A DNA stretch of 64,000 nucleotides from Clostridia bacterium (GCA_017516485.1 JAFXCH010000049.1:1-64000); one strand, 5' to 3'; shown: positions 1 to 7,733, counted from the stretch's first letter. The notes: generated by a model not told the origin, from the letters alone. Numbers and translations are program-made.

Positions 1-579
1 ATCCTTGAACTGAAACGCCTTGCGATAATGTTACAAAAGGATGAAGCATTGCTTGCTGATATCCTTGAAAAGAAAACTAACAAAGATTTCTATGATGAGA
101 AGAAGTTCCTTGAAGGAGAACTGCAAAAAGCAATAGTCCGTCAGCAAACAGTTGCTGGTCTATATGAGAAACTGTATGAGGATAATGCAACGGGAAAAGT
201 TTCGGATGAATGGTTTACCCATATGTCCCATAAATATGAGGTTGAGAGAGCAGAACTAAAAATTAAGATATTTAACCTGAGAGAACAGGTAGCAAATATG
301 CAGACTGTTCAGCACAGCAAGGATATGTTTATCGGTGCGATAAGAAAGTTCCTTGATATGGATACAGTCACAGCACCACTTATTCACGAGCTTATTGATC
401 ACATTGATGTTTATGAGGCAGAGGGCAAGGGTAAAAACAAGACACAGCGAGTTGTGATTCACTACAACTTTGTAGGATACCTTGAAATACCTGAATCAGA
501 TATGCCTTGCTTCACAGCAGATACCCGTCAGGGAGTAGCAATCGGTTATATTTCAAAACCTACAGAAAAGTCAGCATAA
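1..579 (+). CDS. Large serine recombinase, C-terminal part (5' end outside window)
   Basis: The reading frame is open from base 1, so the gene enters from the left; the first ATG at 28 is internal. About 190 residues are visible: a charged, coiled-coil-like stretch, then a tail with ELIDHIDVYEAEGKGKNK and VVIHYNFVGYLEIP. This matches the C-terminal DUF4368-type region of large serine recombinases of the TnpX/Tn4451 and conjugative-transposon type. The catalytic resolvase domain would lie upstream and cannot be seen. Such enzymes excise and integrate mobile elements. Its position at the window edge beside tRNA-Leu suggests the end of an integrated element to the left, but no att core was identified for it. 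Confidence 0.82.
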   Translation: MLELKRLAIMLQKDEALLADILEKKTNKDFYDEKKFLEGELQKAIVRQQTVAGLYEKLYEDNATGKVSDEWFTHMSHKYEVERAELKIKIFNLREQVANMQTVQHSKDMFIGAIRKFLDMDTVTAPLIHELIDHIDVYEAEGKGKNKTQRVVIHYNFVGYLEIPESDMPCFTADTRQGVAIGYISKPTEKSA

Positions 580-652
580 CAAAAAAGTCGCACTCCGAAA
601 GGAATGCGACGATACATAAAAACAAGAAAATATATATTAAACTCTTTTTTAA

Positions 653-700
653 GTAAAAAAATTGAGTATTCACAGGTCAAATCCCTTATGAATACTCAAT
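653..700 (-). terminator. Terminator of tRNA-Leu
   Basis: A 12-bp perfect inverted repeat (661-672 with 689-700) lies directly after the encoded CCA of tRNA-Leu. On the minus strand it is followed by a run of seven T, the form of an intrinsic terminator. A second weak hairpin at 587-610 after the recombinase lacks a T-run. Confidence 0.75.
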
Positions 701-701
701 A

Positions 702-788
702 TGGTGCGGGTAACAGGACTTGAACCTGCACAGCCTTGCAACTATTAGAACCTGAATCTAACGCGTCTGCCAATTCCGCCATACCCGC
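702..788 (-). tRNA. tRNA-Leu(CAG)
   Basis: An 87-nt class II tRNA with encoded CCA at 702-704. The acceptor strands GCGGGTA and TACCCGC pair. The anticodon arm TTAGA-TTCAGGT-TCTAA gives anticodon CAG (codon CUG). A long variable arm follows, then a T-arm with GTTCAAGTC. The first 22 nt of this tRNA plus 12 nt of 5' flank are duplicated 172 bp upstream (939-972), closer to the promoter, so the primary transcript probably carries a truncated tRNA 5' half ahead of the real tRNA. Confidence 0.95.
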
Positions 789-800
789 ATATTAACTTGT
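767..800. repeat. 34-bp direct repeat, copy 1 (tRNA-Leu 5' end and flank)
   Basis: Identical over 34 bp to 939-972. It covers the first 22 nt of tRNA-Leu and 12 nt of its 5' flank. The two copies bracket a 138-bp insert (801-938). Confidence 0.95.
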
Positions 801-938
801 CTTGTGGTACGGCAGCCGTGTTACGCGTGACTCTTGCGGTGCCCAAAATCGTTTGCTCGCTGTTCGCTCACACGATTTTGACCGCTGCGCCTTTCCTTAT
901 CCTCGCTTCATCCGCCACAGGCGGCACTCGGACGGAAA
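801..938. other. Small module inserted in the tRNA-Leu 5' region
   Basis: This non-coding insert lies between the two 34-bp repeats. It contains TGACTCTTGCGGTGC (828-842), a hairpin of AAAATCGT and ACGATTTT arms (846-879), and a short-loop hairpin CCGCC-ACA-GGCGG (912-924). The same two signature pieces, in the same order and orientation, occur in the insert beside tRNA-Arg (54641-54770). This suggests a small mobile or retro-copied family associated with tRNA genes. No protein is encoded; the ORF at 802-1029 is a by-product. Confidence 0.6.
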
Positions 939-972
939 CTGCCAATTCCGCCATACCCGCATATTAACTTGT
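939..972. repeat. 34-bp direct repeat, copy 2 (truncated tRNA-Leu 5' fragment)
   Basis: Second copy of the tRNA-Leu 5' segment. It includes only the acceptor 5' strand and most of the D-arm before the sequence switches to the insert, so it cannot form a tRNA. It lies between the promoter (994-1022) and the intact tRNA. Confidence 0.95.
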
Positions 973-993
973 GCTGTTCAGACAGCATTAGTT

Positions 994-1022
994 ATTTTAA
1001 TTCATAAATACCTTTTTGTCAA
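994..1022 (-). promoter_or_regulatory. Promoter of tRNA-Leu
   Basis: On the minus strand TTGACA (1017-1022), a 17-bp spacer, and TAAAAT (994-999). This is a near-consensus sigma-A promoter. It sits upstream of the truncated tRNA copy, about 200 bp before the functional tRNA. Confidence 0.75.
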
Positions 1023-1044
1023 GAGATAGTTTGAAATTAATGTA

Positions 1045-2418
1045 TTAATTCATAACCGGTATTTCGAACAGAGAGAGATTGAAAATGTCAAACACATAGA
1101 AAGCCCCGGCGGCTGCAAGGCAAAGCCCGAGGATGATTTTTGATAATTTTGACGGCTTAATATTTGCGAAAAGAACGACGCAAGCCATAACCATAAGTAA
1201 TTCACTGTAGAAAAATACTCTTTTGCCCGAAGCAAATATCGAAGATGAAAAGCCCATCATTATCGCACAACCAAGAGCGGCGCAGCAAATAAGTCCTACA
1301 GTAAGACCTGCTTCGGGACGGATTCTTACAATCAGTATAATCATAACTGCCCAAAGGATAATTACTGCGGCACAGATTGCTGCGGTCAGATAAATCCATA
1401 TATCAAACGTGTCATTCATAAAACACTTTTTAAAATGCACGTCGACAGATTCTTTAACAATCAGACTGTGAAGCAGATTGTATCCCAAAGCTACGAAAGC
1501 TGTTGCGCAGGGTGAAATTATCGCGAGCTTTTTTATTCCTTTACTGCTGTAGCAGTTGCAGACAAGCAGCGACAGTAAACAAGTAAATACAAGTACTGTG
1601 AATACCGAAAAGAAGAATGTGAAGGTGCAGTAATTATAAAAACCGAGAAAAATCTTTTTGACAAATCCGAAACCGTTGAAAGCAGGGAAGGATGCCGCTG
1701 CTTCATATACACCTCTTGCTTTTGAACCGGGAGATATAAGCAGATGAAACGTAGCAAATACTGCAGGAATCAGCGGAAGATATGCTGTAATGCTGATTTT
1801 TTTACGGATTGCCGATACTGCAAAAAGGAAAACAAGTGCTGCACAGGTGCAGACCGCAGCCTGCTCCTGCGAAGCTGCAATTAATGCGAACGGAACAGCG
1901 AGAATTTTTATTGCTGTCGGACATTTTATTCCGAGCACGGAAAAAACGGACGGCGTAAGGGTTATAAGCATAAATCCGCAGGGGATAAGGAATGTGAAAG
2001 AGCCTGCATACCAGAATGCACCTGCATTGAGTACGCCGACAAAAATCATAAATGTTGATGCCGAGCTGAGCATAGCAATTTGTCTTTTGCTGTCGTGAAC
2101 ATCAAAATGTGAAGCAATACTGTAATTGAAATAAATGATATAAATAAAAAGTGAAGCAGAAAGAAGTTTCCAGAAAATAGGATGAATTTGCAGAAATGTC
2201 ATCATAAGTGCTTCGCCGATTGTTCTGCCGGATAAATTGTTATATCTGTATTCCAGCCATTCTTTGAGTGTGAAGCCTTCGTTGGCAAGAATTCCCATAA
2301 AATGACCGTCGTCCATTTTGATTATCAGTTTGGAGCAGAAAAGCCATATGAAAAGCAGAAGAGAAACAGCGACGGCAAAGATGTCAATGTTAGGATATTT
2401 TGATTTGAGCTTATTCAT
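1045..2418 (-). CDS. Polytopic membrane protein, DUF6056-like (GT-C type candidate)
   Basis: A 457-residue protein with about 11-12 hydrophobic segments along its length. After the first membrane helix it carries a KMDDGHF acidic motif, reminiscent of the first-loop acidic motif of GT-C glycosyltransferases, then a WLEYRYNNLSGRTIGE loop that resembles DUF6056-family proteins. Members are often near surface-polymer genes, but the reaction is unknown and the glycosyltransferase reading is inference. The start is ATG with GGAGGT 8 nt upstream. It overlaps the upstream DUF6273 gene by 8 bp, so the two are one operon and probably act together at the envelope. Confidence 0.6.
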   Translation of the reverse strand: MNKLKSKYPNIDIFAVAVSLLLFIWLFCSKLIIKMDDGHFMGILANEGFTLKEWLEYRYNNLSGRTIGEALMMTFLQIHPIFWKLLSASLFIYIIYFNYSIASHFDVHDSKRQIAMLSSASTFMIFVGVLNAGAFWYAGSFTFLIPCGFMLITLTPSVFSVLGIKCPTAIKILAVPFALIAASQEQAAVCTCAALVFLFAVSAIRKKISITAYLPLIPAVFATFHLLISPGSKARGVYEAAASFPAFNGFGFVKKIFLGFYNYCTFTFFFSVFTVLVFTCLLSLLVCNCYSSKGIKKLAIISPCATAFVALGYNLLHSLIVKESVDVHFKKCFMNDTFDIWIYLTAAICAAVIILWAVMIILIVRIRPEAGLTVGLICCAALGCAIMMGFSSSIFASGKRVFFYSELLMVMACVVLFANIKPSKLSKIILGLCLAAAGAFYVFDIFNLSLFEIPVMN

Positions 2419-3241
2419 TGCCGCTTACCTCCGCAGTCAGAATATAAGGTGTAGCGATTGTACCGTTTCCTCCACACACATAAGCCTGTGAACTGTTGAT
2501 ATAAACTACGGGGCAGACACCCATAAGTCCGTCATTTGCAAGGCTCTTATAGTAGCCGCCCGAGGTGGTTACCGCCGTTACGCTTGATGTGTTGGTTGAT
2601 ATGGGCGTACGTGTCCAGTACCAGCAGTATTTTCTGAACTGTATGTAAGTTGAGCAGTCGTTTATAACTGCCTTGGCGGTAGGTGAACGCTGTCTGTCCT
2701 TAAGGCTCATATCTGCAAGCATTGTCGTATCAGGCAGAGATACTTTGTCGCCATCTTTTTTTAGCAAAGAGATTTCGTCGGCGGTGAAATTATCGGGTGA
2801 GAGAAATCCGCCGCTGAATACAAGTGTATCGTTTTTGATTTTGTTTTCTGTACTGCATTCGAATACAAATTCTTTTTTCTCGGTTGAGTTAAGCCACTGC
2901 CTTATAGTAGATGTTTCCCAATTGCTGCTGTCAGCTTCAGGCTTATGACCCGAATCAAAAGGCATAAAGCAAAGTGCACGCTCACTCATAAGCAGGGCAT
3001 GGCCGCTTTTGTTGACAGATATAACCTTCCACAAAATGTTTTCGCCGTTAAATTTGCCGAAGAATATGTAATCGTTCTTTTTTAGTTTTATGCTTTGGAT
3101 TTTGTCAGAAAGCACGTAAGCCGAAATGTTTTCTTTGTATATCAGCTTCGCGGTAATTTTGCCTATGCTGTCTGAAAAAACAGTGCAGGCAATCAGTAAC
3201 GCAAGCACTACCGCGGATATTGCCGTAATCGCTTTTTTCAT
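2411..3241 (-). CDS. Membrane-anchored DUF6273-like protein
   Basis: 276 residues. Residues 6-26 form an N-terminal signal/anchor helix. The extracytoplasmic part has GENILWKVISV, SSNWETSTIRQWLNS, a YWTRTP motif and GVCPVVYI near the C-terminus. This is the pattern of DUF6273 domains, which resemble C-type-lectin/FGE folds and are frequent in secreted Clostridia proteins. Function is unknown. It is first in an operon with the DUF6056-like gene (8-bp overlap). The start ATG has an AGGTGAG Shine-Dalgarno 4 nt upstream. Confidence 0.65.
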   Translation of the reverse strand: MKKAITAISAVVLALLIACTVFSDSIGKITAKLIYKENISAYVLSDKIQSIKLKKNDYIFFGKFNGENILWKVISVNKSGHALLMSERALCFMPFDSGHKPEADSSNWETSTIRQWLNSTEKKEFVFECSTENKIKNDTLVFSGGFLSPDNFTADEISLLKKDGDKVSLPDTTMLADMSLKDRQRSPTAKAVINDCSTYIQFRKYCWYWTRTPISTNTSSVTAVTTSGGYYKSLANDGLMGVCPVVYINSSQAYVCGGNGTIATPYILTAEVSGNE

Positions 3242-3329
3242 GATCTCACCTCGCTATCATTATTGCAAATTGTCGGTGCAAAGTCAACAAAGATAAATAT
3301 AAGTTTTAATAATTTAAGACATTATAATA

Positions 3330-3358
3330 TTGTAATAATATTTTAAAAATGATATAAT
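3330..3358 (+). promoter_or_regulatory. Promoter of the first beta-helix gene
   Basis: TTGTAA (3330-3335), 17-bp spacer, TATAAT (3353-3358). Transcription would start near 3365, which rules out the in-frame GTG at 3361 and supports the ATG at 3391. Confidence 0.6.
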
Positions 3359-3390
3359 TTGTGATAGAAAACAGAAAGAGGTGTATTTCT

Positions 3391-5541
3391 ATGAGTGCTT
3401 TCTTTGCAAAAATTATTGCGTGGTTTGCTTCGATTGCAACTTTATTCAGTGCAATTTTCTGTCAGCCGACAATAGTGCCTGAATATCCTGAGGTCAACAC
3501 GCAGGAGAAAACCGCTTTTGATGAAGGCGAATTTGTTATGGGTGAATATGACCTTGTTGTATCGCCCAACGGTGATGATGCTAACGACGGCTCACTTGAA
3601 AATCCGCTTAAAACTTTTGAAAAAGCAAAAGAACTTGTAAAGAACAGTGCTTCTGACGAAGAGGTTACCGTTTGGTTCAGAGAGGGTACATACTTAATTG
3701 AGAACACTGTTGCTTTTACCGCTGAGGACAAAGGCAACGTTCTTTACCGTTCATATCCCGGTGAAGAAGTTGTTTTCAGCGGTGCCAAGGAAATAAGCGG
3801 CAGCTGGAGTGAAACAACGATCAACGGTGTAAATGCTTTCGTTACCGATATGCCTGTTGAGAGTGATGCCGATTATTTCCGCTCACTTTTCAAGGGTAAT
3901 GTAAGACTTTCACGCTCCTGCTATCCTAAAGAGGGCGTTCTTAAGGTTGCCGCAGAGCCGAATGACAGTGAAAAGACCGTCAGCGAATGGGATTCCAATT
4001 TCTTTGTTTATTCTCCCGTAGTATATGCACATCCTTCGGATATGCTTGATTTTTCCAATGTCAAGGATATTGATGTAAAGCTCATGCATTTCTGGTGTGA
4101 AGATCTTATGCCTGTTTACTCAATCGATAAAGAAACCGGCAGAATCGTAACAAGAAAATCCACCGCAATGAAGACGAGAGTTGACGATAACTATATTCTT
4201 GAAAACGTTAAGGAAGCTCTTTCACTTCCGGGTGAATGGTATCTTGACCGTACCGAAGATAAGCTTTATTACATCCCTGAAGAGGGCGATACCCTTGAAA
4301 ACACTGTGCTTTATGCAGGCTTAACGGAGCAGCTTTTAACCTTTGACGGAGCAAAGAATATTTCTTTCCAGGGTATTAACTTTGAAAAGACCGATTGGGA
4401 CCATGTTGACGGTACGCATACCGGTAACCTTCTCGACCCTTCGGGCGAACTTTACGGTATTATTGAATACGGCACAGAGCATCCTCAGGCCGCATTTGAG
4501 GTACCTTCTGCAATTTATGTTCAGGCATCATCAAACATTGACTTTACCGATTGCCGCTTTGAAAATATTTCTTATTCTGCAGTAAAGTTTGATAAAGGTG
4601 CAGCAGATTGTGATATTACAAGCAGCCTGTTCAATGAAATAGGCGGTAATGCGGTTTTCATTCACGGCGATGATGTTGTTCCTGCGACAACTCAGAGAAT
4701 AAACGTAACGGACTGCCATATAAAATATTACGGCAGAATTTTCAATAATGCTATAGGTATTCTGCTTACCCACGCTTATGATTGTGAACTTTCAAACAAT
4801 GAAATTCACGATGGTTGGTATACAGGTGTTTCCGTTGGTTGGAGATGGGGATATGCAGAGCATCCTACCGATAAAATCAGAATCTGCGACAACCTTATTT
4901 ATAACATCGGTAATGCATGGCTTTCCGATATGGGAGGTATATATACTCTCGGTGTTCAGCCGGGTACCGTTATCAGCGGCAATGAAATTTATAATGTAGG
5001 CTGTGACGAAGGTGCTTACGGCTACGGTGGTTGGGGTATCTACCTCGACGAAGGCTCAAGCTTTATGACTGTTGAAAACAACCTTGTTTACGATTGTTCA
5101 TCCCAGACCTTCCACCAGCACTACGGTCAGGATAATATTGTCCGTAACAATATCTTTGCTTTTGGCGGCGAGGGTGATTTCAGAATTACCAGAAACGAAG
5201 AGCACAATTCATTGTTCCTTGAGAACAACATCTTTGTTACCGATAATGCCGTAATGTATTTCCAGTCAACAGACATGGATTGGTTTGTTGATAACTCAAA
5301 TCTCTATTGGGATTACAAGCACGGCGGTAATGTCTATTCGGGTGATTCAACATCATTTTTCAAAAGAAAGAATATTCCTGCAATGGTTGGAAGAGGCTAT
5401 TACAACAACGGTGTTTTTGCAGACCCGCTGTTCAAGGATGCCGCAAACCGTGATTTTACTCTTGCTACCAACAGCCCTGCACTTGACGCAGGTTTTGTAC
5501 CGTGGGAATACAACGCAGGCACAAAGACACTTATTGATTAA
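3391..5541 (+). CDS. Secreted right-handed beta-helix protein (pectate-lyase-like)
   Basis: 716 residues from the ATG at 3391, which follows GAAAGAGGTG. The N-terminus has a hydrophobic signal/anchor helix. A conserved YDLVVSPNGDDANDGS start of the fold follows, with a PLKTFEKAKE segment, then many N-rich strand-turn repeats (for example ITFEN-, NNEIHDGWY- and NNLVYDC-type turns). This is the right-handed parallel beta-helix fold used by polysaccharide lyases and some glycosidases. Substrate cannot be read from sequence. It resembles the protein at 35136-37442 in its first 150 residues and more loosely the one at 24529-26166. It is monocistronic with its own promoter and a terminator at 5566-5601. 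Confidence 0.75.
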   Translation: MSAFFAKIIAWFASIATLFSAIFCQPTIVPEYPEVNTQEKTAFDEGEFVMGEYDLVVSPNGDDANDGSLENPLKTFEKAKELVKNSASDEEVTVWFREGTYLIENTVAFTAEDKGNVLYRSYPGEEVVFSGAKEISGSWSETTINGVNAFVTDMPVESDADYFRSLFKGNVRLSRSCYPKEGVLKVAAEPNDSEKTVSEWDSNFFVYSPVVYAHPSDMLDFSNVKDIDVKLMHFWCEDLMPVYSIDKETGRIVTRKSTAMKTRVDDNYILENVKEALSLPGEWYLDRTEDKLYYIPEEGDTLENTVLYAGLTEQLLTFDGAKNISFQGINFEKTDWDHVDGTHTGNLLDPSGELYGIIEYGTEHPQAAFEVPSAIYVQASSNIDFTDCRFENISYSAVKFDKGAADCDITSSLFNEIGGNAVFIHGDDVVPATTQRINVTDCHIKYYGRIFNNAIGILLTHAYDCELSNNEIHDGWYTGVSVGWRWGYAEHPTDKIRICDNLIYNIGNAWLSDMGGIYTLGVQPGTVISGNEIYNVGCDEGAYGYGGWGIYLDEGSSFMTVENNLVYDCSSQTFHQHYGQDNIVRNNIFAFGGEGDFRITRNEEHNSLFLENNIFVTDNAVMYFQSTDMDWFVDNSNLYWDYKHGGNVYSGDSTSFFKRKNIPAMVGRGYYNNGVFADPLFKDAANRDFTLATNSPALDAGFVPWEYNAGTKTLID

Positions 5542-5565
5542 GTCAGTTCAGTGAAATATTAATTT

Positions 5566-5601
5566 AATGGCAACTGCTGCTTTACTGCGGCAGTTGCCAT
5601 T
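5566..5601 (+). terminator. Terminator after the beta-helix gene
   Basis: Inverted repeat AATGGCAACTGC / GCAGTTGCCATT with a short loop, then a T-rich stretch. Confidence 0.65.
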
Positions 5602-5699
5602 TCCATTATTTGTGCGTTGACGGTGAATAGCGTCGGATGTTAGTATTTGTTTGTCGAACGAAAGAGTTTCGCACAAAAAATAAGGAAAGGAACAGGTAA

Positions 5700-6458
5700 A
5701 TGAAAATCAGAAAGTTAATTTCAATTCTTCTGGCGGCTGTAATGTGTCTTTCACTGTCATCGGTTGCTTTTGCCGTCAACGGCGAGGAAGAAAGCACAGA
5801 CGAAATTGTCACCGATGAAAGCACAACGGCAGAAGAGCCTACCTCTGAGAATGTAAGCGAAGAGCCCGCACCGGAGGAGAGCACAAGTGAGGAGGCACCC
5901 TCAGAGGAAAATCCGACAGAAAAACCCTCGGAGGAGGAGTCAACCGAGAAACCTTCAGAGGAGGAGTCTACAGAGAAGCCTTCCGAAGAAGAATCTACTC
6001 AGGCTCCCGATGAGGATGATGTAATTTCTCTTATTATCAGTCTTCTCGGTAAAATCGACCTTGAAGAGGTAAAGGATGCATTCAATGATATCAACGAGGC
6101 GCTCGGTCTGCCGAGAATTGAGAGCTATACAGATATCCCTGCTTATGCAGATGCACTTTACGAGAAACTCGAAGAAATGGGTCTCGGCTATGGCGATATT
6201 ATAAATGGCCTTGCTTCAAGTGACCTGCTCGATTGGCTGAATAAGCTCATCTTTGGCGGCGGCTCATCAGCCCCCTCGACAACTGTACCTTCAGAGGACA
6301 GCTCAGATGATTTCTTCGATGAGATTCCCGACTCCGAAGAAAGCCCGATTCCCGATACAGGTGTTTCGTTCGGTGTTGTTGCTGCAGCAGTTGCCGCAAT
6401 GGGTGGCTCAGGTGCACTTGCACTTATACTGCGCAAACGCAATTCCGACGAGGAATAA
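5700..6458 (+). CDS. Cell-wall-anchored acidic repeat protein (IPDTG sorting signal)
   Basis: 252 residues. A signal peptide covers residues 1-25 (ending VAFA). A Glu/Ser/Thr/Pro-rich stalk follows (26-104) with three exact EKPSEEEST repeats at 74-100. A helical domain of about 105-185 contains ESYTDIPAYADALYEKLEE, then a second acidic linker. The C-terminus has IPDTG (217-221), a hydrophobic stretch and an RKRNSDEE tail, the order of a sortase signal with I replacing L. The likely role is a surface-displayed protein. No sortase gene is in the window. The helical domain is not recognised. Confidence 0.7.
   Translation: MKIRKLISILLAAVMCLSLSSVAFAVNGEEESTDEIVTDESTTAEEPTSENVSEEPAPEESTSEEAPSEENPTEKPSEEESTEKPSEEESTEKPSEEESTQAPDEDDVISLIISLLGKIDLEEVKDAFNDINEALGLPRIESYTDIPAYADALYEKLEEMGLGYGDIINGLASSDLLDWLNKLIFGGGSSAPSTTVPSEDSSDDFFDEIPDSEESPIPDTGVSFGVVAAAVAAMGGSGALALILRKRNSDEE
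5919..5999 (+). repeat. 27-bp coding tandem repeat x3
   Basis: Encodes three consecutive EKPSEEEST units in the wall-anchored protein. The DNA copies are slightly diverged, so copy-number change is possible but not shown. Confidence 0.8.
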
Positions 6459-6505
6459 TAAAAGGGTTAATATCAGAAAGGTCAAATATTTGTAGAGTAA
6501 ACGTT

Positions 6506-6540
6506 CACCGCAATTCCATTTATTTGGGGTTGCGGTGTTT
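6506..6540 (+). terminator. Probable terminator of the IPDTG gene
   Basis: Inverted repeat CACCGCAA / TTGCGGTG (6506-6513, 6530-6537) followed by TTTG; weak T-run. Confidence 0.45.
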
Positions 6541-6554
6541 GACTTTTACCCAAA

Positions 6555-6571
6555 GGTCAAAGAAAGTCAAA
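6555..6571 (+). promoter_or_regulatory. CtsR box 1
   Basis: GGTCAAA-GAA-AGTCAAA fits the CtsR operator heptad repeat spaced by three bases. It lies about 170 bp before ctsR. Confidence 0.85.
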
Positions 6572-6641
6572 AATAAAGCAAAATGAAGAAAAACCGAGAA
6601 AATGGAAGCTAATTTCAAAAATTGGCGGAAAACAAAACTGA

Positions 6642-6658
6642 TTTGACCTTTATTGACC
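6642..6658 (-). promoter_or_regulatory. CtsR box 2 (inverted)
   Basis: Minus-strand GGTCAAT-AAA-GGTCAAA, immediately upstream of the -35 element. An additional inverted pair of half sites, TTTGAC and GTCAAA, covers 6659-6676 inside the promoter spacer. Confidence 0.8.
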
Positions 6659-6659
6659 T

Positions 6660-6688
6660 TTGACGACAAAGTCAAAAAGAGTTACAAT
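6660..6688 (+). promoter_or_regulatory. ctsR operon promoter
   Basis: TTGACG (6660-6665), 17-bp spacer, TACAAT (6683-6688). The -35 hexamer is itself part of CtsR half sites, so bound CtsR would block RNA polymerase. Confidence 0.8.
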
Positions 6689-6696
6689 ACAGTCAA

Positions 6697-6713
6697 GGTC
6701 AAGGAAAGTCAAA
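6697..6713 (+). promoter_or_regulatory. CtsR box 3
   Basis: GGTCAAG-GAA-AGTCAAA, followed by a further GTCAAA half site. It lies at about +1 to +20 of the predicted transcript. Confidence 0.8.
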
Positions 6714-6739
6714 GTCAAATTTGAAAGGAAGTGAGCGAA

Positions 6740-7195
6740 GTGAATATCAGTAACACTATCGCAAAACTTATAATGGATATGCTCGAAGCTGACGGCTGTG
6801 CCGAGATGCAGCGAAACGAGCTTGCACAGACGGTAGGCTGTGTGCCCAGCCAGATTAACTACGTTATTGCTTCACGCTTTACGCCCGAGCAGGGCTACAT
6901 TGTTGAAAGCCGACGCGGCGGAGGCGGATATATACGTATCACACGTGCAAACCACAGCTCGCCCGGTGCACTTGTAATGCACGTTATAAATCATATTGGT
7001 GCAGAGATTGATGAAAAAACAGCACGTGCGCATATAATCAATTTGGCGAATGCTGATATAATTCCTATGCAAACAGCCAAAATTATGTTAGCGGCAGTGC
7101 TTGACAGCTGTTACCGTGAGCTTTCGGTACAGCTCAGAGACAGAGTGAGAGCGGCGGTATTCAAACAGATGCTGCTGCAAACCATAAACAGGTGA
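6740..7195 (+). CDS. ctsR: Transcriptional repressor CtsR
   Basis: 151 residues. It represses class III heat-shock genes by binding the heptad repeats seen upstream, so it is autoregulated. The N-terminal helix-turn-helix (NISNTIAKLIMDML, then RNELAQTVGCVPSQINYVI) and the glycine-rich wing SRRGGGGYIRI are diagnostic. The arginine and glycines of the wing match the thermosensing loop of the family. Two GTG codons are in frame (6731, 6740). The AGGAAG Shine-Dalgarno fits only 6740, which also aligns with the family's NIS- start. It is the first gene of ctsR-mcsA-mcsB-clpC. McsB and ClpCP are its known inactivation and degradation machinery. Confidence 0.95.
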   Translation: MNISNTIAKLIMDMLEADGCAEMQRNELAQTVGCVPSQINYVIASRFTPEQGYIVESRRGGGGYIRITRANHSSPGALVMHVINHIGAEIDEKTARAHIINLANADIIPMQTAKIMLAAVLDSCYRELSVQLRDRVRAAVFKQMLLQTINR

Positions 7196-7217
7196 ATTAA
7201 AAGGAGGAGTACTAATT

Positions 7218-7733
7218 ATGGTATGTCAGAATTGCGGTAAAGCACAGGCAACTACACACATCAAGCGTGTCGTAAACGGCGACACAACAGAGCATCACCT
7301 TTGTGCACGCTGTGCAGGTGACCTCGGCTATACGGATATGTTTTCGGGCTTTGCTCCGCTGAGTCTTAGTGATTTCTTCGGAGATCTGCTCGGCGACGTC
7401 AACAAAAAATCACTCGGCACAAAGGTTGTGCGTTGTCCGAAATGCGGTAACTCGTTCAACGACATTGTGCGTGAAAGTCAGGTAGGCTGTGCAGAGTGCT
7501 ACAGGCTTTTCTTTGACAAGCTCGCACCGTCAATTGAGCGTATTCACGGCAGAGCATTGCACTCGGGTAAAAAAATTGAGGTTACCGTTGAAGAAAAGAA
7601 TGAGCCCACAAAAGAGGAGCGTATAGCACAGCTCAAATCGACACTGCAAGATGCAGTTGAAAAGCAGGAGTTTGAGCTTGCCGCAAAGCTCCGCGATGAA
7701 ATCAGAGATATGGAAGGAGGCGAAAACGCATGA
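7218..7733 (+). CDS. mcsA: McsA, zinc-binding activator of McsB
   Basis: 171 residues. Four CxxC pairs are visible: C3/C6 and C29/C32 in the first zinc site, then CPKC and CAEC near residue 75-95. A UVR motif near the C-terminus (ERIAQLKSTLQDAVEKQ, FELAAKLRDEI) is the segment shared with UvrB/UvrC and ClpC. McsA binds and stimulates the arginine kinase McsB and helps control CtsR. It starts with ATG after AAGGAGGAG. Its stop overlaps the mcsB start by 4 bp (ATGA), implying translational coupling. Confidence 0.93.
   Translation: MVCQNCGKAQATTHIKRVVNGDTTEHHLCARCAGDLGYTDMFSGFAPLSLSDFFGDLLGDVNKKSLGTKVVRCPKCGNSFNDIVRESQVGCAECYRLFFDKLAPSIERIHGRALHSGKKIEVTVEEKNEPTKEERIAQLKSTLQDAVEKQEFELAAKLRDEIRDMEGGENA

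Noticed and set aside
802-1029. 75-codon ORF across the tRNA-Leu module
   Set aside because: It runs through the direct repeat and hairpin module and the promoter; no ribosome site or protein-like composition.
5919-5999. CRISPR-like short repeat array
   Set aside because: In-frame coding tandem repeat without spacers; no cas genes in the window.
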